A stretch of DNA of 64,000 bases from Mya arenaria (lineage: Eukaryota; Mollusca; Bivalvia; Myida; Myidae). Positions 40,501-53,055 of the stretch are shown piece by piece (within the stretch, counting starts at the first letter, position 1; the number at the start of each line of letters is the position of its first letter). The DNA is taken from contig NC_069124.1 of NCBI RefSeq assembly GCF_026914265.1, positions 69,246,402 through 69,310,401 on the forward strand, given 5' to 3'. The notes below the pieces were generated by a model. It saw only the letters and a list, made by a program, of their open reading frames with translations. It ran no database searches and was not told where the DNA came from. Both the position numbers and the translations under genes were made by a program.

Positions 40501-41924
40501 AGAAGAAGTAAATTTGAACAATGTGAGGGGCGTTGCCTGGTGCACATCCCCCACTAGTGCAGTCAGTGGGTACAATGGGCAACTTGTTTTTAAGTATTGG
40601 TTCTATCCTGTCAATCTAAAGTAACTGCTTGTTATTGTTTATTCAGTACATGTACATTAGAAGATGCGATAAACTTCTTTTTCACTATTTTAAAGCTCAT
40701 TTAATTATATACCATATGCACTTTTGATACTGTCCTTATAACCAAGTCTTGAGTACTGCTACTAAAGAAGACTAGTTCAGTCGCTGGTTGGAAATAACAA
40801 ATATAAACATTTGTTTCCTTTAAGAAACATGATTGTACTTATAATATTTAATTAATACTGGTCAAAAGCATGTTTTTGATTCATTGTCTCATGTTGTGTT
40901 TATGCAGTCTCAAATGACTACAACTTAAGAATCGTATCTTATTGGTATACTGTTCTTTTAAAAAAAACATAGTTGATGTTTCCATAGTAATCTTTTAAAA
41001 TTGAAATGAAATGACTGAAAGATACATAATTGTGGAATGTTTATTTATCAATCATGCTCCCATTCAGTAATATTGTAATATCAATTTCATACTGGACTAT
41101 TGTTTTGTGATCCTTTAAACAGGGTATCAGGTCTGTGCCATTAGTATATTGTTAACTGTTCTTCTTTCCATAGCTAAGCATCACTAAAATACCGTAATGT
41201 GAATTTTTATTTGCTGAAAATTATTTATTATGACATTAAATTAGATAAAGCAGATACATATTCATAAAATAATGGTAATGTAGTCAATAAAAAACCTGAA
41301 CATTGGTCAAATTCTTTAACTTTGGTATGAATATCAAATAAAGAAGATTGGTTGCCATGGGAACATGCAGAATAACTTTCTCACAAAGGTTTTTGTTGCT
41401 TCATAGTATTGTATTCTTGATCTGAACACTAAAGCTAGAAAAAACAAATGAATGACCATTGACATATTTGCTTGTTTCTCTCCAATAAACAGCTGTTTTT
41501 CAATTATATTGTAGCACACGCCATATAACAAATGTTGTCCAAAATAAACAATAACATAAGTTTTCATTTAATTGCGTTCAATATCAATGTGAATCTTCAT
41601 TTTACCCAAAAATTCTTCAATTGATGGATTTTATTGATGAACACAAATGTGTTTTTATGAAAAACAATAGCATATGCAAAATAAAAGTATAATTTTTAGA
41701 CAAGAAATTGTCTCCATGGTTACCGTGGAATCAATTTCAATTACTGATAGCTTAATTAAAACTTTAACATTTCAATATCACTGTCTGAAAGTTTGAATGT
41801 TGTAGAACAAGTATTATTTAAATTGTATTCTTTTAAAGTCAATGGGTGATATATTTAACATTCACTCAAAACAACTCAGCAGTGAGCACTGAACTACACT
41901 TACAACATTGCAGCATGGTAAGGG
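37504..41924. mobile_element. piggyBac-like element, 4.4 kb, no intact transposase
   Basis: Twelve-base terminal inverted repeats CCCTTACCATGC and GCATGGTAAGGG are bounded on both sides by TTAA (37500-37503 and 41925-41928). CCCT at the end and a TTAA target are the hallmarks of piggyBac. The left subterminal region holds imperfect palindromes (TCCGATTATATTCGGA, GTCCGGATATTTTCGGAC), possible transposase-binding sites. No open frame above about 80 codons and no DDD transposase motif was seen. A SINE lies inside. Confidence 0.7.
40085..40315 (+). repeat. tRNA-derived SINE inside the piggyBac-like element
   Basis: A B-box-like GCGTTCAATTCCCAGCC at 40138-40154 is followed by the body words GAGTTTGGTTAGTGGTCACC, GGGCTTCTTTTCCGGGG and AAGACCCACTCTCTGG, and an A-rich tail (GTGAAAATAAATAAG). 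The body matches the fragment at 5725-5815. Inserted after the host element arrived. Confidence 0.6.
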
Positions 41925-42404
41925 TTAATAATTGTTTACTGGAATTAATCTTACCTTTAAGACATCAATCCACTCATCTGTGTTTGATTATCAGTGCAGG
42001 TGTAACGCCATAAATATAGTTGAATATAATCAAGCTAATAAATATGGGTTGATAAAATTGACTACATCTGCACAGATGTATTATTATGACACTTTTAAAT
42101 GATTCCATATTATCTCCATAAACTTGTTATGCGGTCCCTCAGCTAAATTCAGGACTTCGACTCACAGGTGTCCGTGCTTCGACTCACATAACACATCAGT
42201 AGCGAGCCAAGACGATCACCCAGTTGGGCTTATGGATTGAAATCAAGGACCGTGACTGAGATAAATGAACCTAGGCGGTCATCTGCTTAAATAAATCAGT
42301 CAACAAGAGTTATTTCTCGAAAATCCTGTAGTCACATTCATTGCTTCTGTGCAAGTATCGCCATTTTGTTGACATTGACAACTGACGAGCACCTGCTGAT
42401 CCGG

Positions 42405-42757
42405 ATTGGCGCCATTCGGAACTCCTCGGCCATTTTTTTCAAAAACAACCTCGGATGTATGCAGGTACATCAGTTGAAGTAGTTCGTAAAATTTTGAATT
42501 ATATCATTAATTCAATGAAGTGTTTTAGAGTTGTATTTATTGATCTAAGTTTAATTTGATTGCCATTAAATTGTATTATTGCAAACATAATTAAGAATCC
42601 CAAGAGTAATGTCACAAAGATTAACTGCTAAATAAAATTACTACGCGATCTACTTGCAGCGGACTTAAACGTACCACTTTTTGAGTATGTAAACCGTCCA
42701 AATACATCCGAGGTTGTTTTTGATAAAATGGCCGAGGAGTTCCGAATGGATTGGCGC
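42405..42757. promoter_or_regulatory. Inverted pair of a bipartite CGGAACTCCTCGG motif upstream of IgSF gene 2
   Basis: Left arm 42405-42460 reads CATTCGGAACTCCTCGGCC, then a T/A-rich spacer, then CCTCGGATGTAT. Right arm 42702-42757 is its near-exact inverse; arms are about 55 bp with a 240-bp loop. The module recurs at 58715-58757 just upstream of another candidate start codon, and half of it at 50312-50330. Either a core-promoter module or a small foldback element. Confidence 0.5.
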
Positions 42758-42842
42758 ATACCTGTCGTTAGATTTTTACCAAAAAGTAACGAAGGGTACC
42801 AGTCTAGAAAAGAGATACCAGACCAGCTCGATACGTCATAGG

Positions 42843-42852
42843 TGCGCATGCG
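42843..42852. promoter_or_regulatory. NRF1-like palindrome TGCGCATGCG
   Basis: TGCGCATGCG matches the metazoan NRF1 core and sits 73 bp before the start codon of the second IgSF gene, where a TATA-less promoter would be expected. Function is inferred from position and consensus only. A similar TGCGCATGCGTG near 36768 has no gene beside it. Confidence 0.35.
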
Positions 42853-42924
42853 TTCGTGATTATTTAGGTCGACCGATTATTTGTCAGCCATTCTATCTGC
42901 GATCGGAGTGCTGTCAGGGACAAA

Positions 42925-45900
42925 ATGTACACAAGGATATCTATTTTAGTGATATTTTCAGCGTTAGCTGTTAATTGTTATGGTACGGACTTATTGTTTA
43001 TTGATTGTTTGTTATTTTTGCGATGCCATAGATGATTTTCACGCATCGCTTCTAGTTTTAAACCTTTTCTTGAAATTGATCATCAGCTGTTAAACTGCGT
43101 AGAGTTTACTGAACCGAAACCCTTCTCAGATGTCAAGAATTAACATTTGCTTTTTTTTCATGTTTGACTTAAACTGTAATTGCTGACTCAGGATTTGCTT
43201 ATCTAAACATTAACAATGAGGACATCATGGACAATGTATTTGGTTCAAACCACATTATGTATAGCCTGTGTGTATCATCTATCGGTGTACTAAGACTTCC
43301 GTTGCTTACTGTTAAATCGAAGTTCATATAAATGTATAATTTTTAATACATATATGTTGAGGATTTAATTATCTTTCAAATTATGTGGCCATGAAAAGTA
43401 TTTCTATAGTATATGTCCGACACCTGACCTATTTGTTGACATAGGTGTCGGCCATTTTGTTTTATGACGCATGTACAATCAATCGGTGTATATGACATTT
43501 TCAGTAGATAACAATACCAAACATGGAGGTAATGTGACCGCGAATATGCACATTGTTAAGAAGCACCTGTCAGTGACGTCATCAGCTATATAAATAGATG
43601 ATATCGGGAAAATCCGATCTGGGTTTTGCGAGATTCTAGCAATAGCAATGGCTTACATTGGGTACATAGAATTACCGGAATCTCTCTAACTACCAAAATC
43701 TACCGGAATCTACCGGAATCCCCTGCGAAATAACTTTAAATTTAAAACTTAATATTGTTTTAGTCTATATAAATGTTTGGTGGTGTTTTAATTATTTACT
43801 ACCCATTATATATCATTATGAGCGTATGTACGTACATACTATCTGAAAGGGTACGGGGATTCCGGTAGTTTCATGTCAGTATACAACGACTATAATGAGT
43901 ATAAGTCTGTATTTAAGGAATATGGATAAGGATTCCGATAGTAAACCGCTGGTTATGTTATGACCAAACTACCGGAATCCCCTGTGAATTACTAAAATAA
44001 CTAAATTTCAATACTATTTCAAGTATTTTAATGCTTGAATATAGAATAAAGTAAAATTTTAATCAGAAAGTGACAAGGATTCCGGTAGTTTGCCGCTGGT
44101 TATGTTATGACCAAACTACCGGAATCCCCTGTGAATTACTAAAATAACTAAATTTCAATACTATTTCAAGTATTTTAATGCTTGAATATAGAATAAAGTA
44201 AAATTTTAATCAGAAAGTGACAAGGATTCCGGTAGTTTGCCGCTGGTTATGTTATGACCAAACTACCGGAATCCCCTGTGAATTACTAAAATAACTAAAT
44301 TTCAATACTAGTTCAAGTATTTTAATGCTTGAATATAGAATAAAGTAAAATTTTAATCAGAAAATGACAAGGATACCGGTAGTTTACGATTATAAAGGTA
44401 TACCTCTTAGTACATAACATATATTAAAGCTTAAAAACACCCCAAACAACATTCAAGTATAGTTTAATTACTATTTCTCAGGGGATTCCGGTTAGCTTGG
44501 TCAAATCATTATAATCGGCAATCCGACCTGCAAACTACCGGAATCCTTGTCACTTTCTGTATATGGAAATATGATTATAAAGGTGTACCTCGTAGAACAT
44601 TACATATATTAAAGCTTAAAAATACCCCAAACAACATTTACGTATAGTTTAATTAGATTTTGGTACCAAAAACATTTCAGTAAAGTTTAATTATTATTTC
44701 TCAGGGGATTCCGGTAGCTTGGTCAAATCGTTATAATCGGCAATCCGACCAGCAAACTACCGGAATCCTTGTCACTTTCTGTATATGGAAATATGATTAT
44801 AAAGGTATACCTCTTAGTACATTACATATATTAAAGCTTAAAAACACCCACAAACAACATTTAAGTATAATTTAATTAGATTATGGTAGATTCCGGTGGA
44901 TTCCGGTAATAAGGGGATTCCGGTAATTCTATGGACCGGCTTACATTTAGAAAGTTGAATTAGAATAAAGAAAAAAAAATGTAATTATGTATATGTTTTA
45001 ATTTCTGGGGAATTCTTACGCGTAGAAATGACATGGTCTTCAAATGTTTGTAGCTGACAGTTCTCTCGAATGAATATAAACAATCCGAAGTGCAGGTACC
45101 CGTTCACATGATCGTTATTCGGCATGTTTCGGATTACATTGATAGACGGTATACACCGATAGATGATACATTGAGTATATACAAAGAAATTAGGTTGAGC
45201 ATATATGATGGCCTAGCCACAATAATGCACATTAAGGAACTTTTTTTACCATTGTGATATTCATTTTGTTCCCTAAACACCTCAAGTTGACTGATTTATA
45301 CCAATGTCAAATATATTCTTCAACTGTAACTCTACAATATTTAACACTGCATTATTAAATAAAAACAGGAAAGTTACACATGTATGAATTATTTTTAGCA
45401 AATACCTTTCTATACATTTAAGTGTTTCATGAAACACTATTTCAGATTGATTTCTGTCATCGCCATTTTGAAACAATCTAACAGGTGCCTGTAATCTTTC
45501 CGCTCAATATACTTAGCGCTGGGATCTGTCATTCTTGGCTAGGAAAACATCAAGTGGGATATGGACGTTTGGAGTCAGCAAAACAAAAATCATCAATGAC
45601 TGTAGAGCGGCTGTTTATATGGATTAATGATGGCCTCACTTCCAATTGTCGAAGCTACAAAATCCCAATGTTTTCAAAATCAATGTTTTTAGTTTTTTTA
45701 AACTTGGTAAATTGACCATAGAGAGAAGCAGGAGAGATTTCGAAGGGAGAAAAACGCGCAGTGTGTCTGCCTTACTGGCTGAGAAGCAGTTTCCGACAGT
45801 TTTTATTGAATTATTTTTAAGTTTTTAAATCCCTACTAAAATTGTTCACATGTTCAATTAACTACAGCTCAAGCTGCAATTACTTAAAATTTAACCCTAA

Positions 45901-48900
45901 AATTTTCGGACAGTCAATCCATTCTCGAAATCATGCAGGCCCTGAATATCTGATATTTTCATTCATCTCTGATAGGAACTTGTGTTTGTAATTATTTTAG
46001 TGAATGTGGGTGTGAAACTAGCACGACAACAGTGTTAAATATGAAAACAATGATCATCGTTTGAACAACAAATTTAGAAAAACCTTTTAGCTATTCATAG
46101 ATATATGCAAATTAGGTTCACACGCTTGCACATTTTGCTGTGTGTGACAATCCCCCACCTGCAAGTTTGTGTAGGAAATGAGAAAAAAACAACATTAAAC
46201 TTTAAATGATAATATAAGTTACATATGCGTCTCGGTAAGAACTTTTAAATGCCTAGTAACCATATAATTGAATTGCAGTACCTTCTTTTTGAAGATCTAA
46301 AGAAAGTACACGAAAAAGCGATTTGTTGGAAACTGCTTTCTGTCAGAAACTGTTCTCAACCAGTAAAGAACTTGAATGTTACACAGTTCGTAGTAGCAAT
46401 TGTCCTGAATTGAAGTGATATAGGTTTCAACTGCCAACTACATCATGTTTGCATGATTTTAAATCAAAACAATAGAAATATTGCATTTAATTCTGTGAAA
46501 GCAAGAGGGTGCACATGCAGCCATGCGTTCAGTAATCCTGTAAGGGTCCCCTCTTGCAGTAAATGGGATGCATTGTAACACAGTACAGGGACACAAAAAC
46601 TGTTTACTGAACGCACTGCTGGTCTCTGTTGGAGCAGAAGGATGCTCCCGAAAAAACACAAGAGTGCAGCACACTTCCATAATTGAAACAATACCTAAAG
46701 TGATTTTGAAAGTGGTATAAGTGTAAAGTGCCTCCCTTGCCTGAAGCTTAAGTTTCAGGGTTCGCATGGAATTTCTCAGAACCTATTGGTACTCATTATG
46801 ATAACATGTCTAACCAAGTCAATATTATAATGAGTGACTAAAATGCTTTATGTTTCTGGAATTTTGCAGGGGATACTATAAAGATTGTCCCGGAGTTGCC
46901 AGAGCTACTGATATTGGAAGGAGACAGTCTTGAACTAAACTGTATGCATGAGTACAACTCAGATACCAATACAGAAATGGCAGTTTTTATAAAAGAGAAA
47001 CAGGTCATAACCTTGGACAATACTGATGGTTATGTGGTATGTTTATATTTACATTTTGGTAATGTTGGCTATATTTTTAGTTGTGCTTCGTTAACTGCAC
47101 GCATGACTTGTATACGAGTTTGGCCAACATTAGCGCATGTATACACTGTGTTACACATTTGGCCGCATTCTATGGACTACTGGATGTAAACACATCGCCC
47201 ACATTTCAAATGCAGTCTGTACGAAAGTTCGTCGGACCTCGGCTGCCGCCGGTAATAAATGGCGAGGTCCGACAATCACAGCTATTTTGTAGGCCCGCTT
47301 GTCCGGCAATAATATTTGGGGCAAAATGATTTAATAAACATGTGTCAAACATGTATCTTGTTAATTTTATTAACTAACCTATGTTTACTTTATCAAACCA
47401 ACTTAATCAGGGCGTTTATCGACCCGAGCTCCCCGGGTTTTGACGCATTCAAAATCGTAAATGACCCGAAAATGAAGTATCATAAATTTGTAATATTAAT
47501 CATTTGCAAGACATGATCTAAATGTCTTTTTATCAATTAAAGTCAAGAGCAATTAACACCCGCAATGACAACTGATATCGATCTGGAATCTAATCGGTTT
47601 CCATGTTAATTAGCAGCACTCAAACTCAATGACGTGATAACTCCGCCCATTATGCAAATAAACGGATACCTTCTGCTTTTTCACTTAGTACGATGGTTTA
47701 AAAACAACAATGCTTAAATATATTTTGTATAAGTTTTTTAAACCATGTCTATATTAGTTTAAAAATGTATATATGTATTAGTTTTTAATAGATAATCATG
47801 TACCTTGCAATGCCATCATACGACAGATGAAAACTATAATTAAGAAGTAAGACCATGTATTTAGAAAAACACGGACAATGACACTTGAAGATCTGATTTT
47901 GACTCTTGAAAATCATATTTTAAGAGTCATTGACCATTGGGTTTAGACCCTGTTGAAAGCCCTGACTTTGTAGACTGTATTGCAGGACCTTGTGTCCTGC
48001 AATGTGATAATGACTTTCGTACAGACTGCAAAAGGGTCATTTTATTTTGCATCTTTTCAAAGAAAATTATAAGTTAATTATTTATACTGCCCATCACATT
48101 GATGTGTAAAACATCTAATATATTATGTCAGATCATTTTAGCATTAAATCAGTTAAGATTATAATTATTTGAGAATCATGTCCATCATGGTTCTGGCCTA
48201 AAATAGGTCAGGTAAACAAACTTGTCTTTTGACAAATTTTGCAAGCGTCTGGAATATCCAACTGCATTATTCATACCGGAAATATCAGTCGTCAGCTTTC
48301 TGTTAACATTTTTATGAGGGGGTCATAAAGTAACACAGACTCGGGATCAATCTGCTGGAAAACATAGGATATTCCTGCCATATTTCTATGTATTATACAC
48401 TAGAACATCAATGGTCGCTTTTTTTTTAATCCTTATAGGTCTTTTTTATGATAAAGGGAATTAAATTTAGATTGATTCCAGCATTTTTTTTACCCCTTGA
48501 TTGAATGAAGTTATGACATTTAAAAGTAATGGTACAAGTCCATCTTGGAAATGCATTCACAAATGAAATAAAATAATTTAATATTTCACCATTGACACCA
48601 TTTATTAGGTAATTTAAATATCTGTAAAAAGGTATATTCACATAAAAAAGAGTTTGCCACAATTATTGGAAGTAATATGATCTAAAGGTCGTACTGCTGT
48701 ATAAATTTGCACTTTTCCAATACCCCTAAAAAGGGCCTATAGATACAAAAAAGGACTGCTTATCAGTCACTGTCAGTTGGCTATTGACTTGGAGGTGTAA
48801 TCTGGCCACTTGCCTATGTGCTGAAGGGTTAGGAGAATATTGAAGTGGAGTGAAAACTTCTTAATGTGTAGCTTATTACACCTTTCCATACATTAGTGTG

Positions 48901-49651
48901 TTATGCATTCTCCTGAGATTCAATCTCAGATTTTTCCTTAGTTAGTTCTACCATCTTATATCTTTGTATTAGATTGGGCTGAAAATAGCCCAAATGAGCA
49001 AGAGAAAACTTAAGTTAAAAATCATTATTATGCAGCTCATGTTTAAAATCATGTCTAAAATCCAGTATAGTTTATCTAAGAGTCATTAATTCAGTTAAAC
49101 ATACATGCCATATATTTGAAAGTCTCCCAAGGGAATTTTGGTCAGAATTCCAGGGGGATTTGGGTCACACACAGGGTATTTTCATCATCACCATTTAGCA
49201 TTCCCGGCTGGGGAACAAGGGATGGGTCAAAATTCTGGGGGATTTTTCCACCCACTGGGGGAAATGGCATGTATGGTTAAACATTTTTTCTTGAGAACAA
49301 TAAATTAATTGTAAATCAATTTGTTGCTACATTTTAGATATCACACATGCACCAAGGCCAAATGTTGAGCCCTGAACGCATGGTTGAAAAGCAAACTGGA
49401 CTGTTCTTGAATATTTTAGCTTGCTTATAAATCTTTTAGCTTGCTTTTAAATGCATAAACTGGAAATGTAGTTAAATTAATCAATAATTTACAGATAACT
49501 ACAAAAACTACAGTAGAAGATCCAGCTCAGAACTTAAAAAGGACAACAAAAACCCTGAAGAAAAACATTACTTCTCAGTCTGACCATGGAAGTTTCAGCT
49601 GCGCTGTTGGTAGCAGTCTCTCGATAGCCATTGAAGTCAGAATTATCACTT
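42925..49651 (+). CDS. Second IgSF gene, signal peptide and first Ig domain (partial)
   Basis: Exons 42925-42982, 46870-47036 and 49495-49651. Exon 1 encodes a signal peptide (MYTRISILVIFSALAVNCY) and is 58 nt, the same length and phase as exon 1 of the gene at 6372. Exon 2 (GDTIKIVPELPE ... LELNC ... MAVFIKE ... GYV) and exon 3 (ITTKTTVEDPAQ ... GSFSC ... RIIT) match that gene's exons 2 and 3 in phase (1-0, 0-1) and text (NTIKILPE, GFI, GGTYEC). As there, the Ig core Trp is replaced, here by V-F. Frame stays open into a phase-1 donor (ACT T|GTAAGT). Further Ig exons are not visible to 64000. Introns of 3.9 and 2.5 kb carry transposons. Probable cell-surface or secreted recognition protein. 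Confidence 0.8.
43271..45170. repeat. Perfect 19-bp inverted repeat bracketing 1.9 kb
   Basis: TGTATCATCTATCGGTGTA at 43271-43289 and its exact inverse at 45152-45170. No target duplication is obvious. It encloses the MULE-like element and may mark an outer, older transposon into which the other inserted. All within intron 1 of the second IgSF gene. Confidence 0.55.
43661..44937. mobile_element. Mutator-like (MULE) non-autonomous element with internal tandem repeats
   Basis: The termini GGTACATAGAATTACCGG and, inverted, GGTCCATAGAATTACCGG differ at one base over the 22-bp TIR (43661-43682; 44916-44937). Flanks GGCTTACATTG (43650-43660) and GGCTTACATTT (44938-44948) form a 10-11 bp target duplication, the length typical of Mutator. 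Inside are about three 147-bp direct units (43930-44390, start-to-start 43961, 44108, 44255) and about 2.5 further units of 185-222 bp carrying the same TTCCGGTAG words inverted. No transposase. Confidence 0.7.
45775..46363. mobile_element. TIR element, CTGGTTGAGAAGCAG family, copy 2 (inverted, shorter)
   Basis: Left end CTGGCTGAGAAGCAGTTTCC and right end GTTCTCAACCAG, flanked by TA on both sides (45773-45774, 46364-46365). Its left part matches the inverse of the right part of the copy at 36531-37360 (CCTACTAAAATTGTT, ACTACAGCTCAAGCTGC). About 240 bp shorter. Intron 1 of the second IgSF gene. Confidence 0.8.
47231..47273. repeat. Perfect 11-bp stem hairpin in intron 2 of IgSF gene 2
   Basis: GTCGGACCTCG at 47231-47241 and CGAGGTCCGAC at 47263-47273 with a 21-base loop. 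It sits in a GC-richer patch (47225-47300) and is probably part of an uncharacterised repeat. Confidence 0.6.
47979..48003. repeat. 10-bp stem palindrome ATTGCAGGAC/GTCCTGCAAT
   Basis: Perfect inverted repeat with a 5-base loop. The inverse core CAGGACACAAGGTCCT recurs near 49785, so the pair may be termini or fragments of one repeat family. Confidence 0.45.
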
Positions 49652-52157
49652 GTAAGTAAATACAAAAAATGAGTGATTATATTACATATATATATATATA
49701 TTAATGCAAAAGTTTCAAATATTTATCGGTCACACACTAAAAATGACGAGTTTACCGTCAATGTGAAAGCTGAAAATTGTGACAGGACACAAGGTCCTAT
49801 AACTTGATCAATGTTACGGGACCTAATTATTTCATGACATAACAAATCGCATGGTGTTTTTTTGTCAGTATTAATATCATAAAGAGTACCAAACAATAAA
49901 CATTATCATTTCATGTTTGAATTATAGTCCCCTTAAAGTAGATACATGACCTTGACATTGTGAAGAAAATCATGCTGTTTTTATATATTTATTCATTGAC
50001 ATGTGTGTTTTTGTATACCAGTGTATACCAGTATGCACTGGACATGGCTCTGTTAACTCATAATACATTTGATTGAATACTGGTCATGAAATGGTTTATA
50101 TTTATGTAAATGTAGGATAATCAGTTTGTCATTGATAGAACTGTATTTAATGAATAATACACTTAAACAAATCACATGAACATACAATTATACATTAAGA
50201 AAACATTAAGTGCAGACATTATTTAGTTCTATTCTTGACTGTGAATGCACTTACTCTTTGTTCAAGTGAAATCATGTAAATGGTCTATAATTGTCAATGA
50301 CCAACAGTTAGTGGCCGAGGAGTTCCGAATGCGTTTTCTCTTGAAAGCAGCCTATTCTGTTCATTCCCATTTATCAGAGGTTTGATAATGACAAATCTAA
50401 CGCATAGCATCATCACCCTGGTGAACCAGAAGGATTTTGATAATAATGGGTTATTATTGCGCAATTCCTGTCTTGATATTACATTTTAATTTAAAAATTA
50501 AATAACACATTTCACGGACCTATTAAGCATTAAAGCATATAATACGGTCCGTGCTTATTTCAAGCAGAATAGAGCATGCTATGTCCATGACTTAATATAC
50601 TTTACCTGGAAAATGTTACTTTTATTGACTTAAATTTGCTTTATTTTTGAGGGAAATAAGCTCTTGGCACATTATTTGTGCACATTGTAGTGTGCATGCT
50701 TTTTACTGTAGGCATTAATTTAATACGTTTCAAACAAATTAATTAAGGTACGTCTATCCAGACATAATGTACGTTACTTTAAAATCGTGTTTCCTGGAAA
50801 AGGAAAATATCAGGTTTTCTGTAAAAGGTTTTTAAGCGCGAGATGTACAATGTATGCCTTTATTAAGTATCTTAATGTAAATGTGAACACGTGTCTATAA
50901 GGATTGTGTTCCAACATGCTGCCTTCACGTACCGAGTATCTTTCTTGAGATGGAGATGTAAAAAGGCAATGTTTTGAGTGTGTGTATTCATTATTTTTAA
51001 TCTATAGTGGCATGCAACTGCCGTAAGATTATCTGTTAACGTTCGCGAACTGTTACGTGTTAACCTGACTTAATTTTCGCTGTAATTATGTAGCTAACTA
51101 ATTAATTATTTTAACATACCAAACTGTGCCTAGATAAAATCATAATATAATTACCCCTTTTTAGCAGTAACTATGCATTTTTTTTTAAATAAAGCTGCGC
51201 CGTTTTTTCCCAAGAGATACAAGATACAAGAATCTTTTTTTAAAGTCGGGTATGTGTTAACAAGAAACATTAGCTTAATGAGCTATTTTCCGACATGAAT
51301 AACAGACATACCTAACATATCAACTAGAAAATAACAATGAGCTTGTGACTTGGAAATAATTAAAATCATATATGTTAAAATGAACACATATTAGAGCAAG
51401 TATTTACAAAAGCCATTTTTATCATAATCATGCATACAAATACAAATAGGAAAATTGGATTAAATCATCGAAAACAGTGATAACATCAACAAGTTTTCCC
51501 GGCTGTGCGGCCAGTCAACACGCGCACGGTTCCACTAGTTGATATACCACTGTAAAATGGTTAGTTGTTTCAAAAGTATAACTTAAAGGGTAATCATATA
51601 CATTGAAAAAGCATAATTGTAAGTAGCAAAAATATACAAGGGAATAACATCTTTGTACATCGATGTGTAGTTCGTAAACAAAACTTAATTAATCTAGCTT
51701 GATAGGGAAAATCTTTGGAAAGTATTGCTTACAGGATGCATGATATCATGTTATCTTGATATTATATACCTCTCACTGTAAAAGGATGTTAATTGAAAAG
51801 TAAAGTCGTAACACCTAAATAAAATACTCACCGAAAGAAAAACACAAGTAGTTGTATGTGTTCGACAGATTTTATATAAATTTGAAACAAACATAAATAG
51901 ATGTGAGCCCATGTAATTTACTTTTATTAGTTGTTATTTTAATCAAAAAAGTCCTATGGAATCTTTTCTGGTATTTGAATGCCATATCTTGTCCAGTGGG
52001 TGTAAGCATATATATATATATTTATATTGGCTGTGCCACTGCGGTTTATACCAACCCATAATCTAGTCATCTTATGTTCCTAATAAGTCTTACTAGGGCT
52101 TAATAGACAAACCCTTTAACTTAAAAAAATATTTATTAAAATATTATTAAAAAAGGG
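49652..52157. other. Downstream of last visible IgSF exon, no exon recognised
   Basis: AT-rich. No Ig-like exon with a phase-1 acceptor was found. Half of the CGGAACTCCTCGG module lies at 50312-50330. Confidence 0.45.
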
Positions 52158-53055
52158 GTGCGTTTCAGAGACGATCGTTAAGGCGATCGTTAGCTGATTT
52201 GGGTAGTACGACCAAAATTACCGATCCGCACCGTTTCAGAGACGCAACGTGCACCTGCTTTATCGTTAATATTGCTCGTAAACCTACGACCGGTAAGAGG
52301 CACTCGTTAACTTAACGATCAAGATGGCGGACGAAGATTTTCTCCATATCAAAGTATATTTTTACTTTTTTATTAACATTTGAGAGTTTAATATTACGTG
52401 TAGCATGTTCGCTGGTGTGGAATTTTCAAACTATGTCTAAAAATAGCTGAAAACAGTACGAAAATGTTCTATTTCCGCCGTTCTGTCAAAAACGGATTTT
52501 AACTGTAGAAGATGTAAGCTTTTTGTTATATTTTGTTAATGTGCTGATATTGAGTACATCTTAAACATGGAATATGATGTTGAATTTGATTTGGTTCCAT
52601 TGTTGTTTAATATGTCATGTAAAACATGTTCTTGAAATTCTTCTATTTCGGATGGTTTTAAATTCGGATAAATAAATGCATGTACATATTTTGTTGTTAC
52701 ATTACCGGTCTTTGTGGCATGTAGTCAGTGAATTATTAAACAGTGTTACCATATTACCATGTCATGATATAACATAATTATTTTCCTTAATTTTACACAT
52801 CTAAAACTGATGCTTAATATGTAAATATAGATACTGTACAGTAATGTAAACAACACTGTCACAACAAATAAGTTGATTATTGGCTACTTTAATACCATGA
52901 ACACTATCGGGTGACAATGTAATCATTTTAGTTCACCTTTACTTGTAATTGAAACTTGTATTAGTAAGGTATGATATGGTTTATGTAGAACTTTGTAGTA
53001 TATATGTACATATGTGAGTTTTCAACTGACAAAGGTTAAATCTTGTCTTTTTCAG

